From NCBI GenBank assembly GCA_014773175.1, contig VXCM01001273.1, forward strand, positions 1 through 64,000: a stretch of 64,000 nt of DNA, in the 5' to 3' direction. The DNA comes from Lucifuga dentata. Lineage: Eukaryota > Chordata > Actinopteri > Ophidiiformes > Bythitidae. The position numbers and the translations under genes are program-made. Shown here piece by piece: positions 50,618-62,584 of the stretch (positions are counted from its first letter, which is position 1; every line of letters begins with the position of its first letter). A model generated the notes under the pieces. The model was not told the origin of the DNA. It searched no databases and saw only the letters and a program-made list of their open reading frames with translations.

Positions 50618-53600
50618 AGTCCTCATGCCTATCATGCAGCACTAAGTAACTCAGTCAATGAGTGTCACTAGTCTGTCTCTGTGCCTCTCTGGATCATCCC
50701 CCAGGCTAAAGCAGCCATTGTGCACCCCCCTCCAGTCTGCAGCCTCCACCCCAGCCAGCCACAGCACAGCAGGCATCATCAGAGGTTGGGTAGAGACTAA
50801 AGTGTGGGTCAGCATGTGCCCTGCGGATGGAGGCTGGAATTGAGGTCTCTTCAGTTGATCATGTCTATGACTCATTAGTGATCCCTCATGCTGTTATTCC
50901 CTAGCGATGATCTGTGTGAGAATGTCATACATGTAACATTTAGGCACTTCAGCCCATTCATACATCATTAAAGAACTTTGCTTTTATCTAAGCAGACAAA
51001 CTGACTAAGTGCAATGTGACAGGATGGGCATATTCACCATTTTATTTGGGTAATTTATGGCAGAGCTGGGATACTAATCAAAACTTGATAAGCTAATATT
51101 CAACTAGATATCATCGTATTTTGATATCATTTTAAAATTGACTTAAGTAATGTCATTTTCTTAACTTGATTGTGGTAGCTTGTGGTAGCTGTGTGAAAAG
51201 AACAGTGAATACCTCATCTGACTGGCCATCACATACACATCATGTACACTGGTATATTTTTTAATTACTCTGTCTGAATTACATAATTGATTTCAAGATT
51301 TTAAGTAAAAATACTGTGAATAAGATTTTGTCAGTATCACTCACTTGAAATACAAATGTACAGATTGTGATTCTATCATAGTGAAAGACACAACAGGAGG
51401 GTCTAATACTGAAATAACTGGCAAGGACCTGTGACATAGCAGCACACACATCTAAAATACATAAGTACATAAAAATGGAGGCACCATGTACATGTTTTGT
51501 ACATCCATGTACAAAAGCAAAAATGTTCCCCATTGTAAAATAAATGGAGGGAAGAAAAAAAAAGTAAAAAACCTGCTGCATTACTTCTCATTTTGGCAGT
51601 GCACCTCTTTCTCTTCCTTTCTCTTCCAGTAAGTAAGAAGTCAAATGTGTCATCTTGGCCAATTCATTTAGTTTTGTTACAGTAAAGAATGAGGGATCAG
51701 CTTATGCAGCTTCAAAGCCAAATATAGAGACGGTATGCAAGGGATTATAGTCACACCAAAGAGTACGGATGAGCATACATTAGCGTACAGTTTCGTCTTC
51801 CATCTCTCTGGCTATCATTTCATGTCTTTCTCATTGAAAGAAGACATGCATTGCACAGAAATGGATTTAACTTCACTGGCATTTCAAACAGAAATTTAGT
51901 GAAGTGAACCTCCAACATAAACATATCTGAGATCTGCTGTTAAAGCATTTCATTATTTTAAGCTCGTCAGTCTCCTGTTAATCTTAATTAGACTTCTTAA
52001 CTCTCACCTTGCTCTATTACACCATCATAATGAAATTTCAAGAGGGTTTTGGTTTTATGGCTGAGTGCTCCATCAACCTAAATTTTCTTATCTTCTTTTG
52101 AAAAAAAAAAAAAACAACCTATAAAAATAACAGTTAAATTTAATGTCTTTTGCAGCCTCCTGTGACCCACCAAATAATACCAGCCTCCCAAATTCAATCT
52201 TCAACAATGAAAAAAATCTAACAACAAAATTTTGTAATATACACTAACTGAACAGGTAAAACTGCAAAGTCCATTGAACCAACATTATTGCAGCAATCAC
52301 TTAGAATCAAAGAGCTGCTGATCTAACAACTGTACAGAAATATATAGTAAGTCAATATTTAACGTGCAAGACTAAGCAAAACTACCGTCATAATGAGAGC
52401 ATATTTCCAAAAGCATGCACATAAAGACATAAAGTACTGCAATAAAATGATGCACACACATATTTGTTCTGCCACACTGCATCATTGATCTGACGTCTGA
52501 AGTGAGGTTTAAAAATTTCTGCAATGCTCAGTCACCAGTCACTGTCCACATGACTGAAATTTTATAAAAGAAATAGTGGATGTATGAGTGTGTAAGTTTC
52601 TGGAAGAAGCGACGTGTCAGATCCAGATGGAGAAGGAATAGGCTAAGCAAAAACGGTGTGTGTACACATTAAACATTGCATGGGGCTTTATGGAACGCTG
52701 ACAGCAGCAGCAAGGGAAAACCATTTTATTGTTTTATAATATTTCACCATGACTGACATAACCTGAGGGTTGTTTGAGTGATTGTATTGTCTGTACATTT
52801 CTAAGGTGATTAGGGTAATGGTTTTGACTAAATATAGGCCTCAATATAGAAAGTATGCCACACTGGCAAATGCAATATTTAAAAAATATCTTCAGCATGT
52901 ATAACCCATGGTTATGAAATGTGTTTTTGTCTCTGTGCTGAGGAGGAGGAGGACCAGAAACAGAGCAGTATGGACGGATTTGAAATGGTAACCATGCATG
53001 TGGAGGAATGAATGGGACTTAACATGTATGGTCTTAGGAAAACACACTTGCACAAGTGTTTGTGCATTTGAAAGTGTGAGCACCACCCTTGTTTGTGTGT
53101 TTTGTTGTCCCTGTTGTTCGTGGACGGTTCCCAGCAGTTCTGGGATGATTGTAGCTTTATCCTCATAACTGGATCGTAATCTTGTGCGGAATCCAGTACT
53201 GCATGCCGAGAACACAGTCTCTGCAGTGCTGACATCGCCACCTGGTCCTCGGAACACCATGACACACATACACACACACACACACTTATACATATACACA
53301 GCATGGTTAGAGTTATAAGCTCCTCTGTACTGATAGAATGGGTTTATGGCTCAAGCTCATTCTGGACTGTGTTTCATTACATAATAAAACTGACTGTTGT
53401 GACTGTGCAGTTTAGCTGCATTTTGATAGTTCTGATACATTAAAACTGGGTACATAATTTTGTATACAAGAGTTGTGAAATCATTAAGTGTTCTGTGTTT
53501 TTGCAATGTAGAGAAATGGCTTGCTGCAGTATTCGAGTTGCCAAACTGGAGTGTTTCAGCTTTGATCCCTTCACTTAGGACATGAGTCATGGAGGATGAG

Positions 53601-54180
53601 GAAGACAGGATTTAGGAAAGGTTGTGTTTTCTCTGCTGTTGCAAGCAGATCTGAGGTCTGCCAGTGTAACACACTGCTAATAGCAGTAGGCAGCTGATAC
53701 TGACACAGCTGCTGCACAGCAACATGTGGTAAAGTCACTTTGCATAGATCGTTTAAATCAGGCAAACAGTAACCTGCCTGTGTCTGTCTGCTTTTGGGGA
53801 AATGAGCTGAGGAGAGTTCGACAAGCCAGGGTTTGTAAAAAGAGTAATTTTAAAAAGAAGAATAGAGACAGGGTTTTGGAGGGAGATTGGGGTTAGTAAA
53901 TTAGCTATTTCTATGCAATTGACTCAGCTAAGATAAAATATACTTCACTTTCTCCTTTTCTGTAGTCTTAACTCAGTATGGGAGGGAAGTACACAGTGCA
54001 GACCAGTGAAAATTAACTCCATCTTCAGCTAGAACACAATAATGACCGCATGGGTTCAACCTTTGACCTCAGGTTGTTCAAGCCCGTGGCCCTTAAACGC
54101 ACCTCTCCTTCATGGGAACAGTGTGTTTTATGGCCGTTTAAAGGTCCTCCGAAGTGCCGCTAGCTGTTTATGTTTATTAT

Positions 54181-54260
54181 GGGCGTGGAAATGGGCGAAG
54201 CTACTCAGTCCTGCCGGGCCCTCTGATTGGTTTGCAATTTACAAGTAAGGCGGGGCTATA
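54181..54260. promoter_or_regulatory. Candidate regulatory patch (GC boxes, CCAAT)
   Basis: gggcgtgg (54181-54188), an inverted CCAAT (attgg, 54226-54230) and ggcgggg (about 54249-54255) cluster in otherwise AT-rich DNA, 1.8 kb before the kinesin exon. No transcript start is visible, so the role is inferred from motif density only. Confidence 0.25.
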
Positions 54261-54724
54261 TCATCTGTTGGCCAAAGTGCCTATCAATCAGACGCACTTA
54301 TGTTGCTTTCAGGAACTGCTCGTACCAAAAAGTGACACAAGTGGTTGTTCTAGTTGGCTTTGACTTTAATTTAGAAATCAAATGTCAATGAGATATCGGG
54401 ATTCTGTGTTCAACAGAGAAAATAAAGAGAAATAAGGCATTTAGTAGAGATTACACCAGATATATTACATACTGTTGTTCATACCAGACAGCAAAATGTG
54501 CTCATCCCTTTTCCTGACTTGCATTCATAGTATGTGTATCACATACAAGTGACATCAACAAAAAAATGTAAAAAGCATCATAGTGTTGACATCATCATGC
54601 AGATGATGGACACAAAAGCCCTTTAGCCAGCATTTGTTGAGAGAACACTGTAGTTGTGCTTCCACATTTGATTTGTGCAGGTCTTGTTTTTGTTTGCCCT
54701 TGTAGGTCATTTTCAGATTAACAG

Positions 54725-54798
54725 AACAATACAATACAATACAATGCAACTCAATACAATACGTTGCATTGCAATGCAACGCAATACAATACAATACA
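54725..54798. repeat. (AATAC)-type repeat with internal palindrome
   Basis: Repeated caatacaata units flank a central palindrome, gttgcattgcaatgcaac, giving a symmetric block. Confidence 0.75.
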
Positions 54799-55589
54799 AG
54801 TGAGACAAGGCCAATATTTAACAACCTTATTTCAGTTAAGTCCAGTTCAGTGTTTATTGTCCTCAAAGCAAAGTTTGATTTTCAGAAAATTAAAACAATC
54901 AAACACAGAAGAAAAAAAACAAAACAAAAAACCCCCCAAAACTTTAACACTGCACAACATGACACCAACACAGCCAATACAAAACTGTACAGTCTATAAA
55001 AGAATATTGAGATAAACCCTCAGCAGACTCAGCTGTTAATAGTTAATTTTGGATGTATGTATGAGTTCAGGTTACCATTGGCTACTGAAACAAATGAAGA
55101 GTTAGTTCTTTAAGTCCTTCCAAAAAACCCCAAAATGATAAATCAACAAAATAATATGTTTTCACTGATATTTATCAGCAGTATAAACAATCATTTATCA
55201 ACTGGCCACCTCAACTGTTTAACCTACACATAGTTGACATGAGAAAATATAAATGTGAGACAAAAGCAATCCAAAAGTAAACACAATACCCAAACTACTG
55301 TAAAGTCTAAGATTTCATGTTAAAGTGCGTTAATGAAATTAACATCTCCATCTGATATTTGCCGATCTTTGTTGACTGATGTCATTGTGGGTGGTGATGT
55401 CATCTGACAACAAAGGTCAGATGTCAGCGAGCGCATATGTCAGGTGTTTGGTGTTTAAACTTGGACATGATGAAATCGAATTTAACAATACAAAACGTTC
55501 ACACAAACAATTACCTAATAAGTGTAATGTAGTAAGTGTTTATTATACTATCCCTACAACTGCTATATTGATATAACATTTATATTCTT

Positions 55590-56007
55590 GCGCGGTCGAA
55601 CTGAAAAGCAAAATTTTCCTGACAGTCATTGAACGCAGCATCCCCCCAACTGCTCTCGTTGCTCCGCTCTCATTCAGCGTGTTGTCGTTTCTCCGAGAAA
55701 GGCTGTGCAGCCTGAAGAACACTCACACGTTTCTCTCACAAACATCAGAAACAGGATGTAGGCCACAGACACATGAAGTAAAAAACACGCAGGATTAGCT
55801 CTGCGATATGACACGAAAGGAGAATACAGAAAGGAAAGCCAGCACCGGGGAGAAGAAGACAGCAGGCGCGGTGATGAAGACGCTCACCGCGGGCAGGTCT
55901 TGACGGCTGACCTGAGACAACCAGCCCAGCCGCTGCAGAGACTCCACGCACTGAAAATCTGACATATCCCAAATACTCCTCTTTCCTTGGGGAACCTTGA
56001 AACGACA
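55590..56007 (+). promoter_or_regulatory. Candidate promoter and 5' UTR of the kinesin gene
   Basis: This stretch has more CpG than the flanks (gcgcggtcga near 55590, accggg and ccgcgggc around 55845-55895). It leads directly to the ATG of a first coding exon, with no TATA box seen. Minus-strand open frames across it have no family match and are probably shadows. Confidence 0.4.
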
Positions 56008-56048
56008 ATGGCGAGCCTGAACGACTGCTGTGTGAAGGTTGCGTTGAG
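56008..56048 (+). CDS. kif21b: First coding exon of a KIF21B-like kinesin (partial gene)
   Basis: ATG at 56008 (A at -3) opens MASLNDCCVKVAL plus two bases of the next codon, ending at a consensus donor (ttgag|gtaagt). The length and the CCVKVA-x-R block match the start of KIF21B (MAG-x-x-DCCVKVAVR, then IRPQ from the next exon). KIF21 proteins are plus-end-directed microtubule motors with C-terminal WD40 repeats, acting in neurons. No exon encoding the following IRPQ motor start is found in the remaining 8 kb, so intron 1 runs out of the window. The call rests on 14 residues; KIF21A or another kinesin remains possible. Confidence 0.6.
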
Positions 56049-56952
56049 GTAAGTCCGTATCTGCTGTAATTTGCCACCACATTGTGTCTGTGCTGCCTGC
56101 TGATCAGTTACATCCTCCCTGCACGTCTGCTGTCTCATTTCATCATTAAGTATCTATATTGCCCTTTAACATAGACTACAGGAGGTTACACGGCTGTAGA
56201 ATGTAGTATACCTTGTGCAATACATGGGTGGTGCTCTGCACACTATTGATAAGGCAAAGCATGTTGTCATTGCCTCGCTAACTTCTTATGAATGATTTCA
56301 TATCAGTAATCCATAACATAGTGTGTTTTTATGTGAGGTAATGCTTATCATTGAAGGTTTATTAATATATTTATGGAGGTATTGACAAGGACAGCTGCAG
56401 CCAGGTGCAAGGAGAATGGGCGTTCCTGTCCAAACCATTTTTTTTTAAATTACTGTATGCTTATCTATCATATGCAAGCACATGCAGTCTCACCTCAACA
56501 TAAGGACTGTATGTTGAGCTCTTCATAACTGGGTTTCTGAAGGAGAAGCGTGTGTTTTTTTGTCATCCTCTGCAAATGAATCGAGCACAAAGAGATGCTC
56601 TCCCTCAGAGCTGTGTCATTCAGCGCCTTTGTTAGAAATGCAACCTTAAACGCTGTGCAGCCTCATGCCTCTCTCACTTACCAGCATGCAAATGTGCATG
56701 CTGGTACTTCCTGTGTGGCAGCGTCTGTTTCTGTGATCATGTGGATTTTATAGTGTAATGATGACGATGGTCTGACTGTTTGCCCTTCTAAGTCAGATCT
56801 CCCAAACTTTGTCCCATCATCTAAGCAGTCCTCATTTAGTGTCCTAAGGAAGAAGATTATTAGCTTGAGTATTATTTAGTACAGATGGACAGAATGAAAC
56901 TTGAGTTGATTCTTGCAAAACAGTATCATTACACATTCTCTTACTGCTAAAG

Positions 56953-57480
56953 TTACAGGTTATTCTGGTGATTTTAAATGTTTGAACCCAATAAATGCAA
57001 CCCGAAACAATACGTTACTGACAGCCATTTTCTACTGGAGCAGTAAATATTAGAACTGGTTTTCCTACAGTACTGACTGCTAGTGTTTTAAGTTCATTCC
57101 AGCATGTGCAAAAATCAGCTTATAGAGACTTGAAATGCTCTTGAGTTAGGTTATTCATGGAATTAACTTAATTTAACTGATCCAACATGGAGCTACACAG
57201 AAGAGAATATAGTCCTAGGAGAAGACTACTTTTACTGAGAAAATAAACTGACCATGCCTTCTACAATTGTGCATAAGTGCACAATTGTAGCAAAAAATGG
57301 AATTTTAAGGTGGGTGTATCACATGAACATTTGATTATGAAAGATTAAGAGATTTGGCAAAATAACACAACAACTAAAATATGGTTTTATGTTTTGGAAA
57401 ATGGTTGGTAGTAACGTAATGTGTATGCAGATAGTACTTATTGGGCTCAAACATGCAAAATCACTGGTATGGTCCTTTAA
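56953..57480 (+). mobile_element. MITE-like element, copy 3
   Basis: This copy is about 528 bp, in the presumed kinesin intron 1. The right end (atgcaaaatcactggtatgg then tccttt) is the reverse complement of the left end of copy 1. Inward similarity between the two termini runs about 95 bp. It differs from copy 2 by a 16-nt insertion that makes a perfect hairpin at 57261-57290. There is no coding capacity. Confidence 0.75.
57261..57290. repeat. 13-bp inverted repeat inside MITE copy 3
   Basis: ctacaattgtgca (57261-57273) and its reverse complement (57278-57290) flank taag. Copy 2 has a single ctacaatcctgca here and no second arm. Confidence 0.88.
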
Positions 57481-57919
57481 ATTTAACTACAGTATTCTTC
57501 ATTTTGCTGGGGCCTTCACAAAAAGCTCTTAAGTGCCCTTTTGAGGTCCTCACGCCCCAGTTTGGGATCCGTTGACTGAATTTAGCGATGCTGAGGGTGG
57601 GGATGGGCGCAGCAGAAAAACCTTTTAGGATGACCCTCACAGCTGATGGCCACATTTCCCTCAGGGAGGATTCAGAGCCTCTTGTCAATCAGCCGCTGAG
57701 TGAACGTCTTTTGTGCTCGCTCGTTGTAACGGTAACAGGAAGTAGGTTAGTCTGTGCTGGCGAAAAAGCCAAAAAAAAAAAAAAAAAAAAAAAGGTGAAA
57801 AGTGAAGTCAGAGGTGGTTGGTGGCTGTTCAGCTGCAGCCTGAGTTATTGATTAGAGTCTAGGGGCCAAGTCTGAGCTTTGTTGGTGTGTAAGTGAATGA
57901 GTGAAAGTGACAGATATCA

Positions 57920-57921
<2 letters not shown>

Positions 57922-57975
<54 letters not shown>
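57922..57975. repeat. (CA)n microsatellite
   Basis: This is an uninterrupted CA run of about 54 bp. Confidence 0.92.
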
Positions 57976-57977
<2 letters not shown>

Positions 57978-58447
57978 TTGATATGAGCTTACATGCATGT
58001 TTGGTTGTCTCCACCTTTCTCTTTGATGCATGAAGCATGTAGGAATATAAGCCAACATTTTCATTGTTACTACTTACCAATAGAGCACTATTGCCATGGT
58101 AACCGTTTTGAATCCTTAAACCAGCAGTAACCTATTAGCATGGATTTTACACTGTAATTAACTATAATTACATGGGTACATTGGTGGGCAAGCTAGTACC
58201 CACCACTGCTTATTTTCACAAGGTGTAATCTGTGTGAGACAGGAAATGGGACGCACACAAATAAACACAGTGCAGGATCACTTCCTGCACTAAGGAGAGT
58301 TTTCCCAATGACCGCCGAGCGCCCTTTTCACTGAGAAAGTTGGCCGCTGATAAGAGAGGATGGTGTTTAATCGCTCCCATGTTGTGCTGCACTCAGATAG
58401 CCTCATGTCTGTGCATTGATGAGGTTGGAACCTAGAGTAGTGAGGGC

Positions 58448-58449
<2 letters not shown>

Positions 58450-58494
<45 letters not shown>
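58450..58494. repeat. (CA)n microsatellite
   Basis: This is an uninterrupted AC run of about 45 bp. Confidence 0.92.
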
Positions 58495-58496
<2 letters not shown>

Positions 58497-58616
58497 TGTC
58501 GCCATCATCCATTTCCTGAATGTCTGCACTGCCTTCCCTAAACAATGTCTGTGTAACAGATGACATGACCTACAATCCTGCATTCAGACTTGAATGTCGG
58601 CGAAATGGATGTGGAC

Positions 58617-58648
<32 letters not shown>

Positions 58649-61198
58649 TTAAGCCAATTGCAATGAGGTCATATATGTAGAGATGCATGTAATGTTACTC
58701 TGCTAAGTGGCTGTTGCTGAATTGCTTCTGGTTTTCCGTTACATCTGTATTCAGCAGCATCCACTTTCGAGACTTCAGTGATTCAGACGGGCGCAAAAAC
58801 TGAGACACCTCCTGCATTTTCTCAGTCTCACTCACTTGATAAACCCACACACACATGACACACACACACTCCTCAGATGTAGTTTTACTTCTGCCCCAGG
58901 GTTCCTCCCTGTCCTGTTGATGTTCTGTTGACGGGTACATTTGCCCTAGATTGAAAGCTTTATGGTATGTTAGGGTTGGGTCTGAGTGTGTATGTGCATG
59001 TGCTGCTATAAATGTCAATAACTCAGCTTTTGTGTGTATGCAAGTTTATTGTGTGTAACTTGACACAAGAGTTATGAGCAGTGTGTACATTTCCATTTGC
59101 ATATTGATCTTGGGCTCTCTCTCTCTCTCTTTCTGCAGCTCCGTCACTCACGCTGCTCATTTCAGAACCAGCGAGCGATGCTTGTTCTTCACCAAGGTGT
59201 TAAGTCAGCCTCCATAGCTGTGTATAAATAGACACAAAGACAAATCTGTTTACTGCTGCTGTGCTCATTGACCTTGTGACTACTGGTAGATGTTCTTACC
59301 TAGACTAGACTTTACCTCAGGGCTCTCCTCTGTCTAATTTGAGAAAAAAATGACCTGAAGAATCCTTTGAGTCCTTGTGCATGTGCGGTTACAGATGGGA
59401 ACATGGTTGAAATTATGAAATAAGATTAAAAAGCACAGTGTTCTTCCTGACCCCTCAGGCGCGTGACTGTGTATGAGGGTTCTGTTAGACATTAATGACG
59501 CAGAGCTTTGTGGCTTAGGGGTGATAACGTTACAAAAAAAGAAAAAGACACTTATCTCTATGGTTCCTCTGATGTGCAAAAAAGGGAAATGCTTGAAAAA
59601 AAAATGCTGTTATACATTTTTAGAAATGCGTAAACATGCTGCAGACTTTTATCAGCCCATGACCAAAACGCTGGCCTCGTAACAAAACAAGAGTAGCAGA
59701 ATACAACTACGGAAGAGGCCCCTCACAGCTGATACACAAAGGCTTGAAATGGGAGTAAAAAAAAGTGGTGTTTTGTTGGTGGACGCATGTCCTGTGTAGG
59801 CTACCAGTCTCGCCTGTTTCCTGTGTGTGTTAACATTTTGCCACACGGACTCTGTCTGGGTTACACACCTCCCCAGGGGGCTGCCTTTAAAAATGGTTCA
59901 TGGGAAATTTGTGTGTTTGTTTGTGAGTGTGTCTCTCACAGGCCTATGTCCTGTCACAGGGTAGTGCTGCAATTCTTCACTCCTCATGAGAAGATTCTTA
60001 CACATGGTCTCTGCATTCATTTGAGCAGTTTGCTGCAGACGTACAGTTACAGGGCAGGATAAATGAAATCAATTTTGCCTTGAATATGAGTTTGAGTTTG
60101 TCTTTTGTAATCAGCGATTTGATGTTAACCAAGGAAGACAAGCAGGAAACATGAAAGAGGACACACCCATGTTGGCATCAGCAGCTTTGCATCACTTCCT
60201 CTTCACTCTGGCCTGGTCACATGTTTTTTTTGTTGTCCTTCAAACTTATTAAAATAATAGGTTACAGTACTAAATGTAAGAGCTGCTTAGAGCTGTGTGT
60301 ATGTGTGTGTATATCGCTGCGGTTTATAAAATTGTAGAAGAACTAACTCTGATGTAATGTCAGAGGACTGTTTAAACTATATGATGTATTCTGTAAAGCT
60401 GTGATGTGCAGAGGCAAGCACAGATAATTTCAGACAGTAATAGAACTAATGATAAAATGGGCTAAAGAGTAAGACTGAGTGTTGGGTTTATTACCTGTTT
60501 TAACACAGCAGACTTGTTGCATAATCAGGTTCTGCCCACTCAGAAACTTTGCAAGCTGTGTCTGACTGAAGAGATGAAAAATTCTGCAGGAATGTTTAAG
60601 ATAGCTTGCCAAAGTACTGTACTGGCTTTCTAAACAATAACACACTGCTGTTGATGACAATGACCTGATGACTACAGTATAATAGAGCCTTCTGAGGTGG
60701 TCAAGCCAGAAATGGTGTTTGTGCATTGCTTGTAAAGATCACGGCAGGTTGGAATTATTTATGTCATTGGGACAGAACAAATCAAAATGTTTTTGGCTTT
60801 GGTGTTAAAATGTGATTTGGACATACGTGAACAACTCCCTGTAAGTGTGTCAGCACTCCTAAATGGTTTCTGCTGTTGCAGAATGACTTCCTGTCAGGTT
60901 GGCCTATCTCCACTTCCGGTTCAGTTCCTGCTGATGAGCCAGTTGGCAGGTCGAGGGTTAAGGCAGAGCTTTCTGTTCCCTTTTTCCTTTTGTTGAAGTT
61001 AGTGTAATGTGACATGACACAAATGGTGACGTTACAGTGAGGTTGATGCAGAAGAGTACAGATAGAAAAAACATTAAACAAAACAAACAATGACAATGAT
61101 GGTGACACAATAAGAAAAAAAATATAAGAAGGTGTAAAACATATAAATTGCTGTTTAGGAGTGTGTTGAGGGGAGCTACAGCATGTTTAATGAATGTT

Positions 61199-61269
<71 letters not shown>
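61199..61269. repeat. (TG)n(GA)n compound microsatellite
   Basis: A TG run with one interruption passes into a GA run of about 38 bp. Confidence 0.92.
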
Positions 61270-61275
<6 letters not shown>

Positions 61276-61491
61276 ATTTGTTGCTTGGTTAAGTGGGAGA
61301 AAAAAGTAATTAAAACAGCTAAGAAAGAAAAAAAGTGAATTGAAAGAGGAAAAGAGAAACAAAATAAAAATGGAAGAGAAATAATGTAATTATGGTGATA
61401 ATGATGATAAATGTTTAGGAGCAGCAGGAATGTTGATAGGTGTTTCCAGGACATTGGCCCACGAAAACCTAGCTCCCAATAGCAGAAAGGG

Positions 61492-61532
61492 GAAATCCAG
61501 GCTGACCCCAGGTAGGGGTCAGCCTGGATTTC
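61492..61532. repeat. 18-bp perfect inverted repeat, 5-nt spacer
   Basis: gaaatccaggctgacccc (61492-61509) and its reverse complement (61515-61532) flank aggta. Allowing two mismatches, the symmetry continues outward to arms of about 26 bp. Confidence 0.9.
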
Positions 61533-61631
61533 TCTTTTCTCTCCTTTTCCCCCTCCTTTTGTTAATTCCTCATTTCCTTCCCAATTTGGCATTTCCAATT
61601 TTGCTTAAGCTTGCTGACTGAGAAGGGCTAA

Positions 61632-61671
61632 AAAAAAAAAAAAAAAAAAAANAAAAAAAAAAAAAAAAAAA
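61632..61671. repeat. Poly-A tract with N join
   Basis: Two A runs are separated by a single N at 61652. The true length is unknown. Confidence 0.85.
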
Positions 61672-62548
61672 GAAACCACGTTACCACCATGACCCGCAGC
61701 ATCTTCAGCCACTTCTTTTCACCTTCCTGAGTTGACTTTCATCTGGAGGCATAACACGTATCCCTCCGTGAAAACCTAAAACTATAAGAAAACTCTGGGC
61801 TGGTACTTCTACGTCAAAGATTCAGTCAGCTGCTCTGTAGCCTGCAGTCAACTGACTTTTCTCTTTTATAAAAGCCATTTTTCTGCTCTTCTGAATTAAA
61901 GTCTTTGTGTTGAAGAAAATATATTTTGTTCATTACATTAAAAAAAACCCAAAAGCAGAAAAGACACAGTGATTTCTTGTGCTGCTATCTGTGCGCTCTG
62001 ATCATACGGCATCATCAAGCTTGTGTTCCTCTGAACCCCACAAGCACCAACTGCTGAGAAGAAGGAAACTGTGACCGAAATGTTGGAATGTCACCAGTTT
62101 TCTTTCTCCCCGCTCTTTCACCTCCTGCTCGCCCACTCTTGCACGTGCAAACACAATTGCACACACACACATTCATACACAGATCTGTACTTCTCTGAAT
62201 TTATCTATTTGAATGTAGTAAGGAATGAAAGGAGCTTCAGTCTGAGCATTTGCATTTTTCCTCTTATCAGGGGCTCATCATGGTGTGTGTCAGCTGGTTC
62301 TGTAAACAGTCCAAACTATTATCCTGTTAGTTTAGCCATTTATTGGACAGAGGAAAGTCTTTTTATGTTAATACAAGAAATAATTTCCAAGTTCTTGGTG
62401 TATAATTTTTTTTTTATTTAGCTTAATTTACAACACATTGCACTTCAGTAACTGTATGATACATATTCATTCTTATATTTTGTCATATTTCTGACTTTGT
62501 TGTGCATCTCATCATGTTTGACCTCACTGCGTTGCAGAATCATAAAAG

Positions 62549-62551
<3 letters not shown>

Positions 62552-62580
<29 letters not shown>
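62552..62580. repeat. (TG)n microsatellite
   Basis: This TG run of about 29 bp is followed by a second short TG stretch. Confidence 0.9.

Positions 62581-62584
<4 letters not shown>

Larger units (their letters stand above)
47758..55590. other. Intergenic region between divergent lhfpl5 and the kinesin gene
   Basis: The lhfpl5 5' flank and about 8 kb of AT-rich DNA lie here. I see (CT)n(CA)n at 48001-48080, single-N joins at 48216 (poly-T) and 48751 (poly-A, flank duplicated), and CA/GT tracts near 49731 and 50582. A pentamer-type repeat (aatac) lies near 54725-54798, and a GC-box cluster at 54181-54260. No coding exon is supported. Confidence 0.6.

Noticed and set aside
55745..56138. Overlapping minus-strand open frames at the kinesin first exon
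   Set aside because: Three frames overlap one another with no family signature, in a CpG-rich promoter-like stretch.
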